Part shown: positions 6,738 to 13,434 of the stretch, piece after piece
Position numbering within the stretch: position 1 is the first letter of the stretch
How the letters are laid out: every line of letters begins with the position of its first letter
Source of the DNA: JAVBMJ01 sp031552535
Lineage (GTDB): Bacteria > Bacteroidota > Bacteroidia > Bacteroidales > Rikenellaceae
Assembly: GCA_031552535.1 (NCBI GenBank)
Contig: JAVBMJ010000019.1
Span: 1-13,575, forward strand
Reading direction: 5' to 3'
DNA length: 13,575 nucleotides
Position numbers and translations under genes: made by a program
Notes under the pieces: generated by a model
Told to the model about the DNA's origin: nothing
Seen by the model: only the letters and a program-made list of their open reading frames with translations
Databases searched by the model: none

Positions 6738-7874
6738 TTAACCTTCGATCTCATCCTCAAGTTCATCAGCCCAAGAGGATATGGTTATGGTGAAAGTCGG
6801 GGTCGAGATGAATGCGGCAGGCTTGAATGTGTAGATATACCTCTTGCCCGGGGCCCATGAAGCGATATTGGTCAAAGAGTTGAACTTAATGGTAGCGGTC
6901 TTGCCGGTGACAAGCGCGACGTTCCCCTCCATTATATTGTACGTGATATTAATGACAGACTCGTCCGGAAGACCGCTGGCTCCGGTTACAGCGCACGGCA
7001 AAACGAAGAACGATGCAAAATCCTCATTCCTCGTAAGCACGGCATCATGGCTTGCTGAAGTATAAGCAGTTGCTGTAGACGAATTCATGTTAGCGGTTTT
7101 GCCTGCTACGTCCATGTCGGCCAAAGCATAATCATCATATGTGATGGTGCTGGGAGCAGTGGTGAAGTCGAAGCTGCCAGCTGTGGCAGTGCCGGAAAAG
7201 TCGCCGGCTACAGGCACCTGCTCCACATCGAGGTCGGTGATCACCATATCCAGGGTCATAGTAGGAGTCTGGGGATCGTCGACGTACTTGTCTACTGCGA
7301 ACATCACCTGCGATACGATGTGGTTGAACGCGAAATCGACAGTGGCTGTGCCCGAAGTGATGGTTACAGGAGCGATAGCGTAAACGACCTCCTTGGCTGT
7401 CTGGCTTGCGAAACCGGTGATGCTAAGGTTAGTACCGTCGTATCCGAAGGCAGGCGTGATATTAGGAGCGGTACCCGTCGCAATGAAATCGGGGAGGGCG
7501 TCGGCGTCGGTGGTCTGCGCGAACGCTACAAACTCCAGAGACGCATCGGTCGGCATATATATCTTGGCCGGAGTGGTTGTGGCAGTACTGCTGCTCTCAT
7601 TCCAAGTGAGGGTAAACATCGAGATATTGCCGCCAGCGTCACCGTCGATCACGGTTGCCACAGCGCCGGTGGTAGCGTCCCTGACAAAGACAGTTACCGT
7701 TTTGCCATCCATAGCGTTAATTTCACCGACATTGTTCTTGGTGATCCGGCCTGTCGAAACGCGGAATTTAAAGGTGGCGAGGCCTTCGTTCTGGCCGATA
7801 ATTTCCTCTTTGGAGCAGCTCGATGCCAACAGGGCGAGAGCTAATGTTGCAAAAGCAAGAATTGATTTCTTCAT
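6738..7874 (-). CDS. Fimbrillin family protein (Mfa1/FimA-like fimbrial subunit precursor)
   Basis: A 378-residue secreted lipoprotein. The signal peptide MKKSILAFATLALALLASSC ends in a lipobox with the lipidated Cys at residue 20. Bacteroidales fimbrillins are exported as lipoproteins, trimmed by an Arg-specific protease and polymerised by strand exchange. Here R43 in VSTGRITKNN is a candidate cleavage site (inference). The mature part is rich in Thr, Ser, Ala and Asp with short beta strands, ASWAPGKRYIYTF near the C-terminus is the W-x-P-G-x-x-Y-x-Y signature of the group, and the tail ends SWADELEDEIEG. A promoter lies at 7947-7954. It follows the DUF5119-type and OmpA/DUF3575 genes, which supports a fimbrial locus. 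It could be the shaft or an accessory subunit. Confidence 0.85.
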   Translation of the reverse strand: MKKSILAFATLALALLASSCSKEEIIGQNEGLATFKFRVSTGRITKNNVGEINAMDGKTVTVFVRDATTGAVATVIDGDAGGNISMFTLTWNESSSTATTTPAKIYMPTDASLEFVAFAQTTDADALPDFIATGTAPNITPAFGYDGTNLSITGFASQTAKEVVYAIAPVTITSGTATVDFAFNHIVSQVMFAVDKYVDDPQTPTMTLDMVITDLDVEQVPVAGDFSGTATAGSFDFTTAPSTITYDDYALADMDVAGKTANMNSSTATAYTSASHDAVLTRNEDFASFFVLPCAVTGASGLPDESVINITYNIMEGNVALVTGKTATIKFNSLTNIASWAPGKRYIYTFKPAAFISTPTFTITISSWADELEDEIEG

Positions 7875-7946
7875 TTTTCAAATGTTTTAAGTAACCGTTT
7901 TGTTATCTAATAATTAATTAATTCCAATTGTGCAAATTTCACGGCG

Positions 7947-7954
7947 CAAAAGTA
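7947..7954 (-). promoter_or_regulatory. Fimbrillin promoter, Bacteroidetes -7 element
   Basis: The minus strand reads TACTTTTG, an exact TAnnTTTG match. The expected -33 TTTG is not at the ideal spacing: a TTTG lies 13 nt upstream and only a TTGT near the proper distance. Transcription would start near 7940, leaving a leader of about 65 nt with an AT-rich TTAATTAATTATT stretch before the start codon. Confidence 0.6.
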
Positions 7955-8007
7955 TGCGTTTTTTTCACAAAACAAGCGTGTTATGTCTTTTTCACCATTT
8001 TTTCCAA

Positions 8008-8198
8008 GTTTTTTCACAATTTTTCCATGTTTTCGTCGTCATTCCATCCGGTTTTTTTCTCTATTCCGCCTGATTTTCTTGCAATTTCCCATGGTTTTTT
8101 CACAATTTTTCCAGGCTTTCGTCATTCATTCCATCCGGTTTCTTTCTCTATTCCTCCTTGTTTTCTTACAGTTTCCCATGGTTTCTTCACGATTTCCT
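8008..8198. repeat. 86-87 bp tandem repeat, two full copies and a partial third
   Basis: Copy 1 is 8008-8093 and copy 2 is 8094-8180; they differ at about ten positions and one indel by eye. A partial third copy starts at 8181. Each copy opens GTTTTTTCACAATTTTTCCA and ends TTTCCCATG. Within it, CATTCCATCCGGTTT and CTCTATTCC are conserved. The plus strand is strongly pyrimidine-rich. A half-unit (TTTTTCACCATTTTTTCCA) precedes copy 1 at about 7988. It lies 54 bp upstream of the fimbrillin -7 box. Not a CRISPR: there are no unique spacers. Confidence 0.85.
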
Positions 8199-8598
8199 AC
8201 AGATTGCCACCAGAATTTCACACTGATTTTCCACAGATTGCTTACCGGCTCTCTTGCAATTTTTTGTATTCCGCCACAATTAAGTAATGGAGGAAATTTA
8301 TTTATCCGTATTTTGTTTTTTATCTCCGGTATATTTTTTTGCGTTGCTTCCGAATGTTTAGCTGGCTAAACCGGGGAAGTGATGTGAAAAAGATGCCGGA
8401 GAGAAAAAAAAAGGTTAAATAAATATTCGATATTACTTATACCCGGCTCCCTCCGAAACCTCATCCTGTTCTCTTCTCGATTCTACACGGATTTATTCAC
8501 TGCCGTTCGGATTTCACCAGGTCATCTTCAAACTCCACCGGGTTTCCTTCGCCATTATTCCCGGACTACCTTATTACATAAAACTTGCCGGTACCGGG

Positions 8599-9621
8599 TC
8601 ATAACCCCAAAGGAATATCCTCATACTCGTCGTCGCCCCACGGGTCGACCTCGACCTCCCCCGTGTCAGGCGTAGGATTGGGCAGCGTAACCGTAACCTT
8701 CAGTTCCAGATCGAGGCCCGCATCACAAACCCCGCGGTCGATGCGGTCTTTGATCTTAGCTGCTATGCCGGCCACCTGGTTCGACACGTCGGCGGTTATC
8801 CTATACCCCCGGTTATTGACAAGAACGAACAACAGGTCCAATTTGTAATTTCGCTGCTCTGTAAGATCGAGCGGAGGACCGAACGAGGCAAAAGCCGTTT
8901 CGACATTACCAACGGTCGCCGAAGGGGGATTATTGTTCGTAAATATCAGAGAATAAATGACCGGCTCGTGAGTGGGCATTCGCGAAGCGACAAATACCCC
9001 GCCGGAAAGGCCCTGGACCTCGCCCGTAACTTTGCGCGAGGCGAGCAGGTAGTTGATATTATTAACAGTTACGGTCACCTTTATTCGGTACACCAGCCGG
9101 CAGGGGACATACTCTATCGAGTCCGATACATAGAACCTGGACTCGCCAGGCTGCAAGTGCCCGTTGTCGTATTTGGTGGTAAATTTATTTTCACCGCCAA
9201 TGATCTTCGGCACAGCAGTGCCGGCAAGCGTGTCGGGCTCGTTCACAACAATAGCGCCATCGTCCCTTATCTGGCTCACGGTAGCGTAGGCCTCGAACGT
9301 ATCGTAACTATCCACGCCGCGGAAACGGATATAGTCGATGCCACTGCCCAGCGTGCCGTTGACAATAAGCGTCTTATAGCTGTCGGGCGAAAGTTGCAAC
9401 GTGTCGACCGGACGCTCCATGACAAACTGGCGGGGATGGGCGGCATTGTCGCCGTAAAACATAACGGTCCATATGTCCGGATTCAGGCGGGCACGGCTCC
9501 AGTCGCACTTTATCTTGATCTGCGGACTCAGCATAACGTCCAGATCACGCTGCTCGGTACAACCGCAAAGCGCAGTCGTGATGAGAACAATAACCGCAAA
9601 TATGCCGTTGCGAATTCTCAT
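8599..9621 (-). CDS. DUF5119-type lipoprotein of a fimbrial locus
   Basis: A 340-residue protein starting MRIRNGIFAVIVLITTALCGC; the ATG at 9619-9621 overlaps the upstream stop as ATGA, and the longer frame reading into that gene is rejected. The hydrophobic segment ends in LCGC, a lipobox-like site with the lipidated Cys at residue 21. The mature part reads LSPQIKIKCDWSRA, then MFYGDNAAHPRQF and SPDSYKTLIVNGT, the pattern I know from DUF5119 proteins beside Bacteroidales fimbrillin genes, which resemble the first domain of FimB/Mfa2 anchors. The C-terminus (VEVDPWGDDEYEDIPLGL) is acidic. It is probably a fimbrial anchor or accessory at the outer membrane. No separate Mfa2/FimB gene is present in the window, so it may fill that role (inference). 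Confidence 0.75.
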   Translation of the reverse strand: MRIRNGIFAVIVLITTALCGCTEQRDLDVMLSPQIKIKCDWSRARLNPDIWTVMFYGDNAAHPRQFVMERPVDTLQLSPDSYKTLIVNGTLGSGIDYIRFRGVDSYDTFEAYATVSQIRDDGAIVVNEPDTLAGTAVPKIIGGENKFTTKYDNGHLQPGESRFYVSDSIEYVPCRLVYRIKVTVTVNNINYLLASRKVTGEVQGLSGGVFVASRMPTHEPVIYSLIFTNNNPPSATVGNVETAFASFGPPLDLTEQRNYKLDLLFVLVNNRGYRITADVSNQVAGIAAKIKDRIDRGVCDAGLDLELKVTVTLPNPTPDTGEVEVDPWGDDEYEDIPLGL

Positions 9622-11387
9622 TTCGCACCTCCGTTTCCTGTTTCGATCAACCACACGAGCGAAAAATTTACCTTCGTGAGCGTTAATCCACTCCAGATCC
9701 CTGTTTCCCTCCACATCAAATGGTAATCCCCGTCATTGTCATACAGCGGCCTGTCGTAGGTACGATATTGCGAGGTGGAGAAATATCCCGCACCAAGCCC
9801 CGCCTCCAAGGAAAGGTTCCTCCCCACAGGAAAAGCATATCCGGCCGTGATACCCGCCGACCACGACCCGTCGCCCTGGCAACCGTCGATCCACTGCACA
9901 TCGTAACGCTGCCAGTAACGTCCGTAAATGCCGAAATTCCACCCCCTGAGAGGTTTATCCCACTCGGGATTACGCAGTTTGCGCTGCCGGCTCACAGGCA
10001 GCCAATAGCGGCCCGAAACACCGTATTCCAGCGTTTGCAGAGCATAGAGATGGCTGGCCGCACGCCAGTAAGCATAAGCCGCATCGACCACCACCGACCA
10101 ACAGTCGCCCAACGGGAATTCCACACCCAGATTGGGCGCACCCACCATGTCGTAAAGCAGGTTGGTTTTGATAGCAAGCGGATATTTTGCCGCAATGGGA
10201 GCCGGTTGCAGTTGCTGCGGATAAAAAGGATGAAAAGGAATCTCCACAGAAGACGGCAAGGGTGCATGCAAAACATACCCGGCGCTCAACGTCTCCGGAG
10301 GAGCATAAGACATGAATACCATGGCCCCTAACCGCAGGTAGGTGTAATAATTAGGCAGTATATAACGGTAGTAGGTAGTCCCGCCGTCGAGTTGCGTGAT
10401 GGCGGCCTGTTTCCGTTCATCGCTCGCAGGCGAGCGCAGTATATCGATCACCTTATTTCTCGAAGGCAGGTTATGGTCGTCCATGGCCAATCCGGCCAAC
10501 CCCTCCCAATTCTCTCCGCGGGCGGCCATGACGATCTTTCCCGGATCGACACCATAGCGGTCCGCAATGTAGTCGCGTATGGTTGCCGCCCTGCGCTCCG
10601 AGAGGCGCCTGTTATAAACCGAATCGCCTTCAGGCGAGGCAAAAGCGACAATGGTAAGCGTGTCGATGCGCCGGGCACTCGCCGAAGTCAGCAGTGAGTC
10701 GAGCATACGCAGGTTGTGCGGGTTCGACAGGTAGAGCGAGTCGAGCTTCCATTTGTCCCATCGGTAATATATCGCCACCGCGGTCCGTCCGTCGTCGGAT
10801 GGCTTTCGGACAACCGGAACGGAACCGGCGGAAATTCCGGCAGACTCCGACGGTGTAATCCCTCCGGCAGGAAGGAATGGGACCCCATACCTCGACAGCA
10901 CGGCGCGAATGGCATCCGGACTGTTCTTGCGCGTCGAATAATATATGTCGCCCGGAGCATCGGCGGCCACGCGCCCATGATGGAAAGAGACCTCCAGTGA
11001 ATTATCCTTCGAAGCGTCGAAATCTATATAAAATGTAAAATTCCATTTGGTCAGCATCCGGTATTTTTTGCACAGGTAAGTACGGACAACCGCCCCCCTG
11101 GTGGCAGCCATGTTTATCTCCACCGGGTTATCCTTGCCGGACGGTGCCATATAAGCAACCAGCCGGATGTGCCCATTCCCTGAAAGGATGACATCCTCGT
11201 ATTGGGTCACAATCGTTTCCAGCCGTTTAAGATCGGAGCGGTTCGATTTATAGTCGGAATACAGAACGTCGCTCCCCGGACGGAAAGTTATGACAGGATC
11301 TGACGATGCAGGAATTGTTGCACACTGTATGCGCAACGACCAGAATAATGCGGCAAAAATTACTGATATTGTATTCCTGATTTCCAC
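9618..11387 (-). CDS. Outer-membrane protein with two OmpA-like regions and a DUF3575 barrel
   Basis: A 589-residue protein. The start is taken as GTG at 11385-11387 (VEIRNTISVIFAALFWSL...), which gives a proper signal peptide; the only in-frame ATG upstream (11621) precedes the promoter at 11515-11546 and is rejected. Residues ~35-145 (FRPGSDVLYSD... then LVAYMAPSG... AATRGAVVRTYL) look like a divergent OmpA-like fold. Residues ~205-350 are a second, clearer one (IVAFASPEGD, NRRLSERRAATIRDYI). From ~401 (AIKTNLLYDMVGAPNLGVEF) to the end is DUF3575, a predicted outer-membrane barrel. Such genes head fimbrillin/DUF5119 loci in Bacteroidales, and the role is probably to tie the fimbrial machinery to envelope and peptidoglycan (inference). 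Confidence 0.82.
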   Translation of the reverse strand: MEIRNTISVIFAALFWSLRIQCATIPASSDPVITFRPGSDVLYSDYKSNRSDLKRLETIVTQYEDVILSGNGHIRLVAYMAPSGKDNPVEINMAATRGAVVRTYLCKKYRMLTKWNFTFYIDFDASKDNSLEVSFHHGRVAADAPGDIYYSTRKNSPDAIRAVLSRYGVPFLPAGGITPSESAGISAGSVPVVRKPSDDGRTAVAIYYRWDKWKLDSLYLSNPHNLRMLDSLLTSASARRIDTLTIVAFASPEGDSVYNRRLSERRAATIRDYIADRYGVDPGKIVMAARGENWEGLAGLAMDDHNLPSRNKVIDILRSPASDERKQAAITQLDGGTTYYRYILPNYYTYLRLGAMVFMSYAPPETLSAGYVLHAPLPSSVEIPFHPFYPQQLQPAPIAAKYPLAIKTNLLYDMVGAPNLGVEFPLGDCWSVVVDAAYAYWRAASHLYALQTLEYGVSGRYWLPVSRQRKLRNPEWDKPLRGWNFGIYGRYWQRYDVQWIDGCQGDGSWSAGITAGYAFPVGRNLSLEAGLGAGYFSTSQYRTYDRPLYDNDGDYHLMWRETGIWSGLTLTKVNFSLVWLIETGNGGAK

Positions 11388-11514
11388 TGTTTGATGCGAA
11401 TGTTCGATGTATAACCCGGCGTTGCTTCTGATATATGTCTCTTTCCCGTGTCCCGGGCACAGGGTAATGAACTTTTTGACTACCAGATAAAAATATAAAC
11501 TCTCAGACCGGGTG

Positions 11515-11546
11515 CAAATGTACCGTATTTTTATATGTTCCCCAAA
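11515..11546 (-). promoter_or_regulatory. Promoter of the fimbrial operon
   Basis: The minus strand has TTTG (11543-11546), a 20-nt spacer, and TACATTTG (11515-11522), a near-ideal Bacteroidetes -33/-7 pair. Transcription should start near 11508, giving a leader of about 120 nt to the GTG start. An AT-rich 9-bp inverted repeat (11487-11495 and 11526-11534) brackets the -7 box. Confidence 0.75.
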
Positions 11547-11838
11547 AAATAACCCACTTTTATATCGCCTCACATATAGAAGGTATTGCCCGGAATTGGA
11601 CCGGCGGAATATAAAACACATGATACCCTACTTTAATATGATGTTATTTAGTCGCTTGCCTTCAATGTATGAGTTGGTTTTACACAAATGCCGGGTTCAA
11701 ATCCTGTCCTGCATCAGACTGATATGGATTATTGACATAATCGGTCATAAACAAGTTGATACTCTCCAGAATCCGCCTGGTTCTCTATGTGAGCTTACAG
11801 CCGGTAATGGATATTCCCCCAGGCTCATTGCGCATTTA

Positions 11839-12001
11839 GAGTCCGTCTGAATTTCCTGTGGAAACTATTTATCGTTTCTTTTTGGCCTCTTTTTCTCGAA
11901 AATCTCGTCACGTAGCACCACTATGCGCCTCGATTTTCGCGTAAAATAGCCCTAAAAATAATTCGCAACTATTTCCCTCAGGAAAATTAAACAGTTTCTT
12001 A
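11839..12001 (+). repeat. Dispersed hairpin element, right copy (MITE-like)
   Basis: This copy starts GAGTCCGTCTGAATTTCCTG at 11839 and ends near 12001. Its two ends are imperfect inverted repeats: the reverse complement of the right end reads AAACTGTTTAATTTTCCTGA, which lines up with the left end around TTTCCTG. Inside are arms CGAAAATC (11897-11904) and GATTTTCG (11932-11939), with an inner stem CGTAG/CTATG that pairs with one G-U. It is related to the inverted copy at 1-138. No open reading frame is seen, so it is a non-autonomous element or a structured intergenic repeat. Confidence 0.7.
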
Positions 12002-12352
12002 GCAAATTATTGTCACGCTAAATTTACATCAGGGCAATCATCACGTTTCAGTCTTGCATGTCAACTCTTGGAAACGGGTTAAGTTTTCTATGGAATACAG
12101 TGACAATCAATAAATATAGAGGCACCATGTGACGGGATTTTAGTAGAAAAGAGGCCCGATAAATATTTACCATTGAATATATGCCTCAGTTGGGGTTAAT
12201 TCCCGAGGAAACCGGCGAGTAATGAGACTTTTGAGGATTGGCAAAATACCAGAATCTGTCAAGGCCGGCCCGGGGTCAACGAACTTTAACCCGATTGATC
12301 CTGACCGGTGGAGTGTTGCCGCATCTTGTTTGTGATTGCGGTCATATACAGC

Positions 12353-12368
12353 ATAAAACATGTTTTAT
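12353..12368. repeat. 16-nt perfect palindrome
   Basis: ATAAAACATGTTTTAT is a perfect palindrome, 10 bp upstream of the tRNA-Cys -33 box. It could be a protein-binding site or a weak bidirectional terminator; AT-rich palindromes of this size also arise by chance. Confidence 0.5.
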
Positions 12369-12378
12369 TTAGATTTAT

Positions 12379-12410
12379 TTTTGCATTTATTAGAAAAATA
12401 ATTACTTTTG
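12379..12410 (+). promoter_or_regulatory. tRNA-Cys promoter
   Basis: TTTTG (12379-12383) is followed after 19 nt by TACTTTTG (12403-12410), a textbook Bacteroidetes -33/-7 pair. Transcription would start at about 12417, some 50 nt before the tRNA. Confidence 0.75.
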
Positions 12411-12428
12411 CGTTCCCTTTGGTTACTT

Positions 12429-12452
12429 GCCATTGCCGATATCGGCAATGGC
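12429..12452 (+). repeat. 24-nt perfect palindrome in the tRNA-Cys leader
   Basis: GCCATTGCCGAT (12429-12440) is followed directly by its exact reverse complement (12441-12452). A second palindrome, GCGAATTCGC, overlaps its end at 12451-12460. Both lie between the predicted transcription start and the mature tRNA. The site could be an operator for a dimeric regulator, a recombination site, or a hairpin in the precursor RNA. Confidence 0.8.
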
Positions 12453-12468
12453 GAATTCGCTAACAAAA

Positions 12469-12539
12469 GGTCTGATGGCCGAGTGGCTAGGCAGAGGTCT
12501 GCAAAACCTCGTACAGCGGTTCGAATCCGCTTCAGACCT
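12469..12539 (+). tRNA. trnC: tRNA-Cys (anticodon GCA)
   Basis: A full cloverleaf fits. The 7-bp acceptor stem is GGTCTGA (12469-12475) with TCAGACC (12532-12538). The anticodon stem is GAGGT/ACCTC around the loop CTGCAAA, with GCA at 12501-12503. The T arm is AGCGG-TTCGAAT-CCGCT. The discriminator base is T (12539), which is the identity base of tRNA-Cys. CCA is not encoded. It has its own promoter and terminator. Confidence 0.95.
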
Positions 12540-12552
12540 CGATTTAACACCC

Positions 12553-12588
12553 AAAAATGCCGCGAGAGATACTCCTTGCGGCATTTTT
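12553..12588 (+). terminator. Intrinsic terminator of tRNA-Cys
   Basis: AAAAATGCCGC (12553-12563) pairs with GCGGCATTTTT (12578-12588), giving a GC-rich stem flanked by A- and T-runs, 13 nt after the tRNA. The symmetry means it could work on both strands and also stop transcription arriving from the Rep-like remnant. Confidence 0.88.
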
Positions 12589-12842
12589 ATTTAATAATTT
12601 TCTTCCGGGGACCGAATGGGGGCCCACTTAAATATCTCTAAATACCCTTGTAATGGCCTCTGGAGCATCCTGTCCGGAATTTAGTGGTCCCTGCCGGGAG
12701 ATATCTCTCGCACGGAAAGAGGGTTATCTGTGATATAGATAAACGGAGGGCCCACAGATTAGGACCAGACCGGGGACCAAGCCCGGATTTAATTTTCTCG
12801 TGTCTTAAATTATTAGGTTGTGATAATTTTGTCTCCCCCGGT
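12589..12842. other. Non-coding stretch between the tRNA terminator and the Rep-like remnant
   Basis: No gene is seen. The stretch holds several short inverted repeats: GAGATATCTC (12698-12707, perfect), ATCTGTG / CACAGAT (12726-12732 and 12753-12759) and CCGGG / CCCGG (12770-12774 and 12782-12786). It may contain the terminator or origin of the element that carried the replication protein, or the boundary of its insertion next to the tRNA (inference). Confidence 0.45.
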
Positions 12843-12935
12843 TTATCTCAGTTTCTCCCTTATGCCATCAATAACAGTATCAGCGGCATAATTTTGATTT
12901 AAATGAGCCTGCATCATTGCCTTTATCTTCTTCAT
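12843..12935 (-). CDS. 30-residue ORF coupled to the Rep-like remnant
   Basis: The reading frame MKKIKAMMQAHLNQNYAADT... ends IREKLR-stop. Its ATG (12933-12935) overlaps the TGA of the upstream remnant as ATGA, the usual sign of translational coupling. The peptide is charged and looks helical. I do not recognise it. It could be a small gene of the mobile element, or the displaced C-terminus of the replication protein after a frameshift. Evidence is limited to the overlap and the protein-like composition. Confidence 0.35.
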   Translation of the reverse strand: MKKIKAMMQAHLNQNYAADTVIDGIREKLR

Positions 12936-13434
12936 CTGCTTACCATCGCCCCTTTCGTCTTGTCGCCGTACAACCTAATATCTTTGATTTCTTGCTCGAT
13001 GCGCTGCAGGTCAAATTGATGATAGCGGATAGTACACCATAGCCCGTAATCGACGATATTATTAATTTCCATCTTGCTTATCGCAGGAACCTCGGAGCCA
13101 AACACCTTGTCAAACTGAGCTAGTACGATGTTTTTGGGACAATTCATCACGGAGTGGTAATCAGTATTTACGATGCCTAATTCTTTCTGTATCTTTCGCT
13201 TGTTCTCTAATTTAACCTCTAATCGGGTCTTGTTTGCAAAGTAGTCGAGGATTGGGCCAATGTTGCCGGTCTTATGAAGAAACGCCTTGTTTGGGAATCG
13301 TGCAAGCTCTGCCGCCTTGTTGTAGATAGTGATAGAATCCCGGCAATCTACTGCCTGAACATTGCGAGAAAAGAGGATAGCGGTATCGTACCTACGCCAT
13401 TTGTATCGCCGATAGTCGCCCGTACACTGATTTC
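12932..13434 (-). pseudogene. Truncated phage/plasmid replication initiation protein-like remnant
   Basis: About 165 residues remain of a larger protein. Its central part reads DSITIYNKAAEL, and later NKTRLEVKLENKRKIQKELGI. This spacing of a S-x-x-x-Y-(N/D)-K strand and an R-(L/F)-E-(V/F) strand is what I associate with replication initiation proteins of filamentous phages and small plasmids (II/X, CRI-like group); the assignment is tentative. The C-terminal part (KMEINNIVDYGLWCTIRYHQFDLQRIEQEI) is helical. Upstream, the open frame runs into the end of an insertion sequence, so the N-terminal catalytic part is lost and residues before about DYRRYKWRRYD come from the IS end. It stops at 12932 and overlaps a 30-codon ORF. 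Confidence 0.5.

Larger units (their letters stand above)
7875..8598. other. Long AT-rich intergenic region upstream of the fimbrillin gene
   Basis: No convincing gene is present in these 724 bp. The plus-strand open frames here are translations of a pyrimidine-rich tract. The part next to the fimbrillin gene has its promoter and leader, and 8008 to about 8198 is a tandem repeat. Around 8356-8371 there is a short inverted repeat (GTTTAGC TG GCTAAAC). The pyrimidine-rich character continues, more weakly, to about 8575. Confidence 0.7.
11388..12468. other. Long non-coding stretch between the fimbrial operon and tRNA-Cys
   Basis: This holds the fimbrial operon leader (about 120 nt) and promoter, a ~160-bp repeat element (11839-12001), and the promoter and leader of tRNA-Cys. 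From 11547 to 11838 and from 12002 to 12350 I see no convincing gene; the short open frames there have no ribosome binding site, family likeness or fitting promoter. Confidence 0.65.

Noticed and set aside
7880..7905. Invertible promoter at the fimbrillin gene (AGATAAC / GTTACTT)
   Set aside because: The arms match at only five of seven positions and both lie on the same side of the -7 box.
8008..8198. Possible CRISPR array
   Set aside because: The whole 86-87 bp unit repeats, without short identical repeats separated by unique spacers, and there are no cas genes.
7928..8369. Plus-strand open frames rich in Phe, Ser and His
   Set aside because: They are translations of the pyrimidine-rich tandem repeat; several frames stay open because of low complexity, and there is no ribosome binding site or downstream partner.
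9618..9942. Alternative-frame proteins over the DUF3575 region
   Set aside because: The DUF3575 and OmpA-like motifs are all in the single long frame; the other frames have no family features.
11690..11722. A T-arm-like motif (GGGTTCAAATCC) suggesting a tRNA fragment or attachment site
   Set aside because: No acceptor, D or anticodon arms can be folded around it and the stem pairs poorly. No repeat of the tRNA-Cys 3' end is present here.
11512..11850. A 112-codon plus-strand open frame
   Set aside because: It starts inside the minus-strand fimbrial promoter, runs through non-coding sequence into the repeat element and has no recognisable domain.
12167..12361. A 64-codon minus-strand open frame near tRNA-Cys
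   Set aside because: No family likeness, ribosome binding site or promoter was found. Its start lies on the 16-nt palindrome. It may be a remnant, but nothing in the sequence supports a gene.
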